A stretch of 11,143 bases of DNA from an uncultured Bacteroidales bacterium (lineage in GTDB: Bacteria; Bacteroidota; Bacteroidia; Bacteroidales; Marinilabiliaceae), in assembly GCA_934717675.1 (NCBI GenBank), contig CAKUYZ010000061.1:1-11143 (forward strand). Reading direction: 5' to 3'. This document shows positions 1 to 5,892 of this stretch, piece by piece. A model generated the notes under the pieces. The model was not told where the DNA came from. It saw only the letters and a program-made list of their open reading frames with translations, and made no database searches. A program made the position numbers and the translations under genes. The first letter of the stretch is position 1, and each line of letters begins with the position of its first letter.

Positions 1-77
1 AGGTGAAGGATTCGAACCTACGAAGCCGAAGCAGCAGATTTACAGTCTGTCCCATTTGACCACTCTGGAAACCTCCC
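1..77 (-). tRNA. tRNA-Tyr (anticodon GUA), 3' end cut by window edge
   Basis: Read on the minus strand, the 5' acceptor strand GGGAGGT starts at 77 and its partner begins ACCT at the window edge, so about four 3' bases lie outside. The anticodon loop is CTGTAAA, giving GUA (Tyr). The variable region is longer than in class I tRNAs, as expected for bacterial tRNA-Tyr. The T loop is TTCGAAT. The T stem (GTAGG/CCTTC) carries a U-U mismatch at its second pair, and the outermost anticodon-stem pair is A-C. It lies 42 nt downstream of tRNA-Thr and is probably co-transcribed with it. Confidence 0.95.
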
Positions 78-119
78 ATCATTTTATGTCCGCCTTTCAG
101 TCAAGGAGAGAAAAGCTTG

Positions 120-192
120 AGCCAATAGAGGGACTCGAACCCACGACCGGCTGATTACAAATCAGCTGCTCTACCAACTGAGCTATATTGGC
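120..192 (-). tRNA. tRNA-Thr (anticodon UGU)
   Basis: The minus strand gives a full cloverleaf. The acceptor stem GCCAATA/TATTGGC runs from 192 to 121, followed by a U discriminator at 120. The D arm is GCTC...GAGC, the anticodon stem GCTGA/TCAGC encloses TTTGTAA (anticodon UGU), and the T loop is TTCGAGT. No CCA is encoded. The T stem GTGGG/CCCTC has a U-U mismatch at its second pair, the same position as in the neighbouring tRNA-Tyr. It begins a few bases after the SRP RNA structure and so probably belongs to the same transcript. Confidence 0.97.
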
Positions 193-194
193 AG

Positions 195-297
195 GTGGGT
201 AAGCTATCTATGTCGCACCGCTCAACCTAATACCTTTGCTGCGGTCAGGCCCTGGAGGATTCAAAGGGAGCTGGTCGCATAGGACTTACCCGTGTGC
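195..297 (-). ncRNA. ffs: Signal recognition particle RNA, small bacterial (4.5S) type
   Basis: On the minus strand this stretch folds into one long interrupted hairpin, as bacterial small SRP RNA does. The terminal stem is GGGTAAG (291-285) with CTTACCC (203-197). Inner pairings include CTATG/CATAG, AGCTC/GAGC and CCT/AGG. The apex carries the Ffh-binding internal loop: CAGG (254-251) opposite AGCA (240-237), in the context CCAGG...GCAGCAAAGGTA, which resembles the SRP core CCCAGG...GCAGCAAGGGTA of other bacteria. The apical loop reads TGAC inside C-C flanks rather than the usual GGAA; it can be seen as a URRC-type tetraloop or a hexaloop. A consensus promoter lies just upstream, and tRNA-Thr follows about 4 nt after the terminal stem. 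Exact mature ends are estimated. Known role of the family: scaffold for Ffh in co-translational membrane targeting. Confidence 0.78.
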
Positions 298-307
298 TTT
301 GTGACCG

Positions 308-338
308 CAAAATTACATCAAATTCATTTCTTTGCAAA
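308..338 (-). promoter_or_regulatory. Bacteroidetes-type promoter for SRP RNA and tRNA-Thr/Tyr
   Basis: The minus strand reads TTTG (338-335), 19 nt, then TAATTTTG (315-308). This is a full match to the Bacteroidetes primary-sigma consensus TTTG-N19-21-TAnnTTTG. The expected transcript start is near 300, just upstream of the terminal stem of the SRP RNA. The promoter lies about 75 bp past the stop of the aldo/keto reductase gene, which is read on the same strand, and I see no clear rho-independent terminator between them. Confidence 0.8.
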
Positions 339-414
339 TCTTGAGGCCTATTTTTTGTCACTGATTTTATAGTGCGATAGCATTTGCTTGTTTTATAGGG
401 CATTGCGTATGGTA

Positions 415-1800
415 CTATATCCCATTTCTTCGCAATTTTTCCACGAAATGGTCTATTTTGGCCAGCTCTCGTGGAATGTCGATCCTCTGTGGGCAGTGTG
501 GCGCGCACTGTCCGCACCCAATGCAGTAGGTGGCCTGTCTGAGCTTGGGCACGCTGCGGTCGTAGCCCACCAGGAAAATTCGGCGGTTGCGGGCGTATAT
601 CGCCTTGGCGTCGTCGCTGTCCGCCTTGGCGTCTTTCACCATGGGCATATGACCTTCGTTGATGCACTTGTTGTAGTGCAGCAGGTTGGCCGGGATGTCT
701 ATGCCGTAGGGGCATGGCATGCAATATTTGCAGTCGTTGCAAGGGATGGTGTTGAGGCTCATCATCTCTTGCGCCACATCTTCCAAAAAGTCCAAGTCGC
801 TTTGGGTCAGCGGCTTGAATGGCGAGTAGGAGGCGAGGTTGTCTTTCAGGTGCTCCATATACGTCATTCCGCTCAATACCGTCAGCACATCGGGGAATGT
901 GCCTGCGTAGCGAAACGCCCAAGATGCCACGGATCTTTGCGGCTCCCTCTCCTTGAGCCTTGCGGCAATGTGGTCGTTGACGTTGGAGAGGCGGCCGCCT
1001 AGCAGAGGCTCCATAATGACGGCTGGGATGCCGCGCTTGGCCAACTCGTTGTAGAGATATTCGGCATTGGTGTTCCGCTCATTTATCTGTTTGGCGTAGT
1101 GCCAATCGAGGTAGTTGAGCTGGATTTGCACAAAGTCCCACTTAATCTCATCGTGGCGCGAGAGCAAGTGGTCAAAGACCTCCACGTCGCCGTGGTATGA
1201 GAACCCGAGGTTGCGGATTCGGCCCGCCTTGCGCTCCGCGATGAGGAAGTCCAGCATGCCATTGTCCAAATATCGGTGACGATAGGCCTCCCATCCGCCC
1301 ATACCAATGGCGTGGAGCAGCATATAGTCAATATAGTCGGTCTGAAGCTCCTTGAACGACTTGCGGTACATCTTGATGGACTCCTCGCGGCTCCACGTCT
1401 GCTCGGCGAAGTTAGACAGTTTGGTGGCGATGTAGTAGGAGTCCCTAGGATGGCGGCTCAGCGCGATGCCCGTGGCGCGCTCGCTGAGGCCCTTGCAGTA
1501 GGCGGGGGACGTGTCAAAATAGTTCACTCCGTGCGCTAAGGCATAGTCCACCAGTCGGTTGACCATCTCTTGGTCTATGTTGCCATCCTCATCGGTGGGC
1601 CACCTCATGCAGCCGTAGCCAAGGAGTGACACGTGGTCTCCCGTGGTGGGCGTGACGCGATACTCCATCTTGCCGTCTTGCGCCTCCACGGGTGCGGCTC
1701 CGCCTTGGCTCTCACTGTTGGCGCAAGACGATGCCGTGAAGGCCATTGCCGCCCCGGCGCCCAGCCGCCCTACAAACTCTCTTCTGCTTATCTTGTCCAT
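415..1800 (-). CDS. Tat-exported aldo/keto reductase with C-terminal 4Fe-4S ferredoxin domain
   Basis: 461 residues. The N-terminus (SRREFVGRLGAG, residues 5-16, then an Ala-rich stretch and ASSC at 23-26) is a twin-arginine signal with a plausible lipobox, so the enzyme is probably exported folded and anchored by Cys26. Residues about 45-330 form an AKR barrel with the catalytic set visible: Asp96 (FDTSPAY), Tyr101, Lys127 (ATK) and His163 (LLH). The C-terminal part has two iron-sulfur motifs: Cys354/357/360/363 followed by Pro, and Cys426/429/432/436 followed by Pro. An earlier in-frame ATG (1894-1896) was rejected: the start at 1798-1800 has AAGGAG at 1809-1814 with 8-nt spacing, and the Tat signal begins there. 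It starts 2 bp after the polyferredoxin gene, so the two are translated from one mRNA. AKRs normally use NADPH; a periplasmic one would need electrons from elsewhere, which the ferredoxin domain and upstream gene could supply (inference). Substrate unknown. Confidence 0.9.
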   Translation of the reverse strand: MDKISRREFVGRLGAGAAMAFTASSCANSESQGGAAPVEAQDGKMEYRVTPTTGDHVSLLGYGCMRWPTDEDGNIDQEMVNRLVDYALAHGVNYFDTSPAYCKGLSERATGIALSRHPRDSYYIATKLSNFAEQTWSREESIKMYRKSFKELQTDYIDYMLLHAIGMGGWEAYRHRYLDNGMLDFLIAERKAGRIRNLGFSYHGDVEVFDHLLSRHDEIKWDFVQIQLNYLDWHYAKQINERNTNAEYLYNELAKRGIPAVIMEPLLGGRLSNVNDHIAARLKEREPQRSVASWAFRYAGTFPDVLTVLSGMTYMEHLKDNLASYSPFKPLTQSDLDFLEDVAQEMMSLNTIPCNDCKYCMPCPYGIDIPANLLHYNKCINEGHMPMVKDAKADSDDAKAIYARNRRIFLVGYDRSVPKLRQATYCIGCGQCAPHCPQRIDIPRELAKIDHFVEKLRRNGI

Positions 1801-1802
1801 GC

Positions 1803-3299
1803 CTATATCTCCTTGTGATTCTCGTGCCCCTCGACATATATGGCGCTCAGTGGCCGTGAGGGGCACACGTGTTCGCACGCTCCGCACCCGATGCATCGGA
1901 CCTCATTGACGGTCGGGATGCGCAGCTCGGGGTTGTCTTGACTCTTGACCATGGCAATGGCCCCATTGGGGCAGTGGCGTGCGCAGTTGCCGCAGCTTAC
2001 TCCGTCGGTGTTCACCACGCAACGGTCTGCCACCCACACGGCGTGGCCAATCTGGGTGGACGACTTTGTGGGCAGGTCTATCGGCCTTATGGCCCCGGCG
2101 GGACACACTTGCGAGCAGATGTTGCACTCAGGCCGGCAGAATCCGCGCTCGTAGCTCATGCGTGGTTGCATGAGCGTGGCCATGTCGGTTGAAGGGCGCA
2201 GGACGTTGTTAGGACATTGCGCCACGCACAGTTGGCACCCCGTGCAGTGGCGGCTGAAGTGGCGCAGGCTCACGGCTCCCGGGGGGACGATGTCTGTGGC
2301 GCGGCGGGCGGGCTTCTTGTCCTCCAATATGGTCAGCCCTCCGTCCACCACCTTCTCCTTTTGCGCCTGCGCCGCACTGGCCGCCAGCACGCCCAGGCCT
2401 GTCAAGAAAGCGCGCCTCGCGCCGTCTGGCGCGTCAGCCTCGCTTGGGGTGGCTTTGTGGGCCATGCGCCAACGTGCCTTATAGTGAATTGCGCCGCGCT
2501 TGCAATTGTCAATGCAGTTGAAGCATGTCACGCAACGGCTCGTGTCAATGTATGGTGTCTGGCCGTCAGATTTTTGCGCATTGATGCATGCGGCCTTGCA
2601 ACTTTTTTCGCACATGCGGCAGCCTACGCACCGCGAGTTGTCTATGACAGGCGCGAATAGAGAAAATTTTGAGACGTAGCCCAGGAGTGTGCCAACGGGG
2701 CATATGGTGTTGCAATACGTCCTGCCATTGCGCCAGGCCAAGATGCCTATGACGATGAGCGTGACGATGGCAATGGCAAAAGTGGGCCAAGTCCGCACCC
2801 ACACGTCCGTCGCGCTAAACGCGTAGGAGCCAGCGGCCTCGGCGCCATAGGCGAGCAAATTGTTGACCGACTGATAGACAGGCTGAAAAACGTTTTGCGC
2901 AATGCGGCCAAACGAGCTGTATGGCGCGAGCAAGGCCACCAGGCTGCCAAGGCCTGCCGCCAGGGCGGCGATGAAGACTGCGGCAACGGCAAAACGCAGC
3001 ACCCGCTTCTCTTTGGAGAAAAAATATCGCCTGGGTTTGGCCCTGAGGCCCAGTCTCGCGAAGGCGTCTTGCAGCAGGCCCAACGGGCAGATGACGGAGC
3101 AGTACACGCGCCCGAAAAGGAGCGTGATAAGCAGCAACACGGCCACCGTGATGAGGCTGCCCTCTAGCAACGACGGCAAGAACTGTATGTGAGCCAGACT
3201 GTTGAGATGTATGGCTCCCCATCCGCTTACATCGACAAACAAAAAGGTTATGGCCGCGAGCATGACCACGCCCAGGCCCAAACGTATCTTTCGCAACAT
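1803..3299 (-). CDS. Polyferredoxin membrane protein, NapH-like half fused to NapG-like half
   Basis: 498 residues from the chosen start. Residues about 7-24, 44-63, 100-127 and 171-190 are hydrophobic helices. CxxxCP motifs (Cys67/71 and Cys196/200) follow helices 2 and 4, as in the NapH quinol-dehydrogenase family. Two 4Fe-4S motifs follow (Cys224/227/230/234 and Cys256/259/262/266). Residues 294-312 then form a twin-arginine plus hydrophobic segment (ARRAFLTGLG and an Ala-rich run), resembling the Tat signal of NapG. After it come further ferredoxin motifs: Cys352/355/358/362, Cys388/392/395/399, Cys436/439/443 with a possible fourth ligand Cys427, and Cys469/472/475/479. The likely role is moving electrons from menaquinol through the membrane to a periplasmic acceptor, plausibly the co-transcribed aldo/keto reductase. 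The open frame reaches 3338, but the promoter (3341-3371) would start the RNA near there, so ATG 3297-3299 is preferred; no clear Shine-Dalgarno sequence is seen. Confidence 0.85.
   Translation of the reverse strand: MLRKIRLGLGVVMLAAITFLFVDVSGWGAIHLNSLAHIQFLPSLLEGSLITVAVLLLITLLFGRVYCSVICPLGLLQDAFARLGLRAKPRRYFFSKEKRVLRFAVAAVFIAALAAGLGSLVALLAPYSSFGRIAQNVFQPVYQSVNNLLAYGAEAAGSYAFSATDVWVRTWPTFAIAIVTLIVIGILAWRNGRTYCNTICPVGTLLGYVSKFSLFAPVIDNSRCVGCRMCEKSCKAACINAQKSDGQTPYIDTSRCVTCFNCIDNCKRGAIHYKARWRMAHKATPSEADAPDGARRAFLTGLGVLAASAAQAQKEKVVDGGLTILEDKKPARRATDIVPPGAVSLRHFSRHCTGCQLCVAQCPNNVLRPSTDMATLMQPRMSYERGFCRPECNICSQVCPAGAIRPIDLPTKSSTQIGHAVWVADRCVVNTDGVSCGNCARHCPNGAIAMVKSQDNPELRIPTVNEVRCIGCGACEHVCPSRPLSAIYVEGHENHKEI
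1809..1814 (-). promoter_or_regulatory. Ribosome binding site of the aldo/keto reductase gene
   Basis: AAGGAG on the minus strand, 8 nt before the ATG at 1800. It lies inside the last codons of the upstream polyferredoxin gene. It decides the start over the upstream in-frame ATG at 1896 and suggests coupled translation. Confidence 0.75.
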
Positions 3300-3340
3300 G
3301 GTATTGAAGAGCAATGTCGGGGAGACGCACATCCCCATGC

Positions 3341-3371
3341 CAAAACTAACTCAAACGGCTCGGAATTTCAA
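3341..3371 (-). promoter_or_regulatory. Bacteroidetes-type promoter of the polyferredoxin/AKR operon
   Basis: On the minus strand, TTG (3371-3369) is followed by 20 nt and TAGTTTTG (3348-3341), a full match to the TAnnTTTG element. The expected RNA start, roughly 3333-3337, leaves about 35 nt before ATG 3299 and nearly none before the two upstream in-frame ATGs (3338 and 3332), which supports the shorter protein. Confidence 0.65.
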
Positions 3372-3374
3372 GAC

Positions 3375-3422
3375 GCGCGGCCAAATACGTTCATCGTCTG
3401 ATTCTAAATAATCAGGCCGCGC
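3375..3422 (-). repeat. Nested inverted repeat after the phosphatase gene, possible weak terminator
   Basis: An 8-bp perfect inverted repeat pairs GGCCGCGC (3415-3422) with GCGCGGCC (3375-3382). Inside it is a 6-bp hairpin, CTGATT (3398-3403) with AATCAG (3410-3415); the two share base 3415. It begins 5 bp past the phosphatase stop and ends just before the promoter of the next operon. There is no clear U-run, so a rho-independent terminator is only a possibility; a transcript-end stabilising structure or regulator site is also possible. Confidence 0.4.
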
Positions 3423-3427
3423 CATCT

Positions 3428-5665
3428 TTACACCCTGATCCCTACAAATAGGACATCATCAGTCTGTGGCAGGTCCCCTTTCCACTGCACGAAAATTTCC
3501 TGAATGGTCAGGTTCTGCTCGTCCATGCTGTCTTTGTGGATGCTCTCAAGGAACCTCTCGATGCGCGAGTTTTTCATTTTCTCGCCATTTTGCCCGCCAA
3601 ACTGATCACTATACCCGTCGGTATACATGTAAAGGAGGTCGCCCCTCTGCAGTTGTGCCGTAGTGGTCTCAAACTTTCGTTTGCGCAGCTTGGGGTCCAG
3701 GTCTCCCACGCTTCTTTTTGTGCCTCTGACAGTGTGGAGGGTGTTGCCTTGGAAGAACACTATGGGTCTCCGAGCGGCGGCAATTTTGAGTACGTGCGTC
3801 TTCATGTCCAGCACGGCAATTCCGGCGTCCAGCCCATCTTTTGCGGCCGCGCCTTCGCCCCTGTTATGCGCCAGATTCTCAATGAGGCTGTGGTCCAGCA
3901 TCTCCAGCATGACCCCGGGGTCGGTGGAGTCCTCGGGGCTGTGGTCGCAGATGTCGTTGAGAATGGTGGCGGCAATCATGGAGAGGAAAGCCCCCGGCAC
4001 GCCGTGGCCTGTGCAGTCTGCGCAGCAGACTATCAACTTGTCGCCTTTCTGAGTGAACCACAGGAAGTCTCCACTCACAATGTCTAATGGGCTTTGGAAG
4101 ACGAAAGCGCCGGATATGGGATAGGAGTTAAGGGCTTCTGGGCTGGGCGATATGGACTGCTGGATATGCTGCGCATACGTTATGCTGTCCGATATTCGGC
4201 TGTTGGTGGCCTCCAGGGTCTGCGCCTGTTGCTTCAGCTCATCCACCTTCTGGTTCAGTTCGTCTTGCAATTTGTTGTTATACAATACCGTGGCCTTAGC
4301 CTCTCGCTTAGACCGCAGGCGTATGACGACCGTGGCTATGGAGCCGATTATGAAGACGGCCGCAACGTGCAGCAAAATGAGGAAAGGCATTCGTCGCTCA
4401 TGGCTCTCGTCTCGCCCGCCGCGCAGGTTTGAGCCTTCGGCAAGATCTTGCTCGCGCTGCCTGTCATTGAAAGAGAAGACGTCATTGTGCAGGTCAATGC
4501 CCCGCTGCCTCTCGGTGTTGAGTATGGCGTAGGCCTCCTCATAGCGCCCCTGCACCACCCAGAAAGTGCGTCGGCTCTCATTGACGAGAGACAAATCATA
4601 TGGAGTGAGGTCCGCCGAGGCGGGGATGGAGTCGAAAAGCATAGTCTTGGCGGCGTGGAGGTCATGCTGCAGTGTGAAGACCTCGCCTCGCAGCAGGGCG
4701 TAGGTCAGCTTGCCGTCTTTGCTAAGCAGTTCGGTGTCAATTTTTTTACTGTATTGGTCGGCCCACTCCAACTCGCCCATGCGGCAGCGCGCCAGCCCCT
4801 GAAAGGCCATGGCGTCTGAAAGGAACACCCGGAGGCCCGTCTTGCCAATCAGCATCTCCAGCTTGTTCATGGCCGTGGAAGCCTGCGAATATTGGCACAA
4901 GAAAAAGCGCAGACGGACCAATTGGCGGAGATACAGAATCTTGGCGCGGTCCGTGACCTTGTCATATATCTGGCTGGCCTTGACAAGCAGCCTGTCGGCC
5001 AACGTCACGTCACACAAATCTATGGCCACCCCAGCGCACTCAGAGAGTGACACCATGCGGCAGGCGTACGGGATCTCGGCGAGCGAGGCTTTGGCAATGG
5101 CCACCTCCGCCTTCCGCAGTTGGGAGAGACACCCTTGCCAGTCATGAATGTCTCGACCCGCCTGGGCCAAAAGCTCGGAAATTTTTACGATTCGGTGGGC
5201 ATATTTGACCTCTCGCGCGGCGTCGAGGCTCCTTTGCAAATGGTGGTAGCAGCTGTCCACCATCTTGGCCTCGTAGAAAGCCGCGCCCATGACATATTCC
5301 ATGTCGGCTCTCAGCCTTATGCCCTCTGGCGAGGAGCTGGCTCGTGCGGTCTCCAGCGCGTCTAGCACGCGTTGGGCGTAGGCCAGGGTGGAGTCTTTGG
5401 TCCTTTGCTGGCAGAAATACCAGGCGCTGAGGATGTCGGCGTCGTTCTGTGGCGAGACGAAACTGTCGTCAGGTTGCTCGACGCGCAGGGAGCGAAGCCG
5501 GCACACCGTGCGCGAGAAACCCACGGTGTCGCATTCCGACACTTGCGACATCAGGGCCTCATAGGCGGCCACATGGCCCAAGCCCTTCCCCTTGTCGCAA
5601 GAACATAGCGATGCGGCGACTGCCATTGCCGCCCAAAACGATATCCTATTTAAAATGGTTGCCAT
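3428..5665 (-). CDS. Membrane-anchored sensor with SpoIIE/PP2C-type serine phosphatase domain
   Basis: 745 residues. Residues 1-23 look like a lipoprotein signal (hydrophobic run ending LCSC, Cys23, followed by Asp24). Residues about 30-405 are helical and TPR-like without obvious enzyme motifs, and carry ten cysteines. Residues 426-449 are a transmembrane helix, followed by a basic stretch and a coiled coil (about 455-490). The linker SDSITYAQHIQ (492-502) is typical of Bacteroidetes SpoIIE proteins. The phosphatase domain (about 515-745) has the metal-binding motifs SGDF (531-534, Asp533), ADCTGHGVPGAF (549-560, Asp550), YTDGYSDQ (671-678, Asp673 and Asp677) and TDD (735-737), so it should be active. 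Known role of the family: dephosphorylating anti-anti-sigma or STAS-like proteins in partner switching. No such partner, kinase or sigma factor lies nearby, so the target is unknown. The gene is monocistronic, with its own promoter upstream. Confidence 0.9.
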   Translation of the reverse strand: MATILNRISFWAAMAVAASLCSCDKGKGLGHVAAYEALMSQVSECDTVGFSRTVCRLRSLRVEQPDDSFVSPQNDADILSAWYFCQQRTKDSTLAYAQRVLDALETARASSSPEGIRLRADMEYVMGAAFYEAKMVDSCYHHLQRSLDAAREVKYAHRIVKISELLAQAGRDIHDWQGCLSQLRKAEVAIAKASLAEIPYACRMVSLSECAGVAIDLCDVTLADRLLVKASQIYDKVTDRAKILYLRQLVRLRFFLCQYSQASTAMNKLEMLIGKTGLRVFLSDAMAFQGLARCRMGELEWADQYSKKIDTELLSKDGKLTYALLRGEVFTLQHDLHAAKTMLFDSIPASADLTPYDLSLVNESRRTFWVVQGRYEEAYAILNTERQRGIDLHNDVFSFNDRQREQDLAEGSNLRGGRDESHERRMPFLILLHVAAVFIIGSIATVVIRLRSKREAKATVLYNNKLQDELNQKVDELKQQAQTLEATNSRISDSITYAQHIQQSISPSPEALNSYPISGAFVFQSPLDIVSGDFLWFTQKGDKLIVCCADCTGHGVPGAFLSMIAATILNDICDHSPEDSTDPGVMLEMLDHSLIENLAHNRGEGAAAKDGLDAGIAVLDMKTHVLKIAAARRPIVFFQGNTLHTVRGTKRSVGDLDPKLRKRKFETTTAQLQRGDLLYMYTDGYSDQFGGQNGEKMKNSRIERFLESIHKDSMDEQNLTIQEIFVQWKGDLPQTDDVLFVGIRV

Positions 5666-5683
5666 ATAGCTGCCAAATCGGTG

Positions 5684-5714
5684 TAAAAGTAGGGAAAATA
5701 TATATCGCTTGCAA
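5684..5714 (-). promoter_or_regulatory. Probable promoter of the SpoIIE phosphatase gene
   Basis: On the minus strand, TTG (5714-5712) is followed by 20 nt and TACTTTTA (5691-5684), one mismatch from TAnnTTTG. The RNA would start near 5677, leaving a short leader of about 12 nt before ATG 5665. Weaker than the other promoters here. Confidence 0.45.
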
Positions 5715-5856
5715 CATTAATGGATGAATGGCCGTAGAAAGGTGACCAACGGTCTGAACTTGGTGACGAATTGACGGACGGCACACGCGTCATGGCGTGG
5801 ATTCCGCCCCGCCGCAGCTAGAGACCGCCCGTGCGATTATTCTCATCACTTCTTAG

Positions 5857-5864
5857 TAACTTTG
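5857..5864 (+). promoter_or_regulatory. Probable -7 element for the plus-strand operon
   Basis: TAACTTTG fully matches the Bacteroidetes TAnnTTTG element, and its position gives a leader of about 20 nt before ATG 5893. No good TTTG or TTG is found 19-21 nt upstream, so the promoter may be weak or need an activator. Confidence 0.5.
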
Positions 5865-5892
5865 AGTCTCAAGTGTCATACACTCCAACCAG

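Larger units (their letters stand above)
5666..5892. other. Divergent intergenic region between phosphatase and nucleoid-protein genes
   Basis: 227 bp separating two divergent genes. It holds one promoter-like element for each side (5684-5714 minus, 5857-5864 plus). The middle (about 5720-5850) has no open frame I can support. The only structure seen is a small hairpin-like CACGC/GCGTG around 5784-5800, too short to assign. Confidence 0.6.

Noticed and set aside
195..297. SRP-like RNA on the plus strand (contains GGTCAGG)
   Set aside because: GGTCAGG on the plus strand lacks the opposing AGCA side, while the minus strand has CAGG/AGCA in the right context and a consensus promoter.
245..922. 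225-residue minus-strand open frame crossing the SRP RNA and the aldo/keto reductase 3' end
   Set aside because: It is out of frame with the well-supported reductase, rich in Arg/His/Gln without family features, and runs through the SRP RNA and its promoter.
388..1002. 204-residue plus-strand open frame opposite the aldo/keto reductase gene
   Set aside because: Antisense shadow of a GC-rich gene; no motif, no promoter or ribosome binding site.
1801..1896. 32-residue N-terminal extension of the aldo/keto reductase
   Set aside because: It would bury the Tat signal inside the protein and overlap the polyferredoxin's last Fe-S region; a good ribosome binding site precedes ATG 1800.
3300..3338. 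13-residue N-terminal extension of the polyferredoxin protein
   Set aside because: The promoter -7 element at 3341-3348 would place the RNA start at or beyond the upstream ATGs.
5720..5850. Small protein or regulatory RNA between the divergent genes
   Set aside because: No supported open frame, no strong hairpin and no terminator seen.
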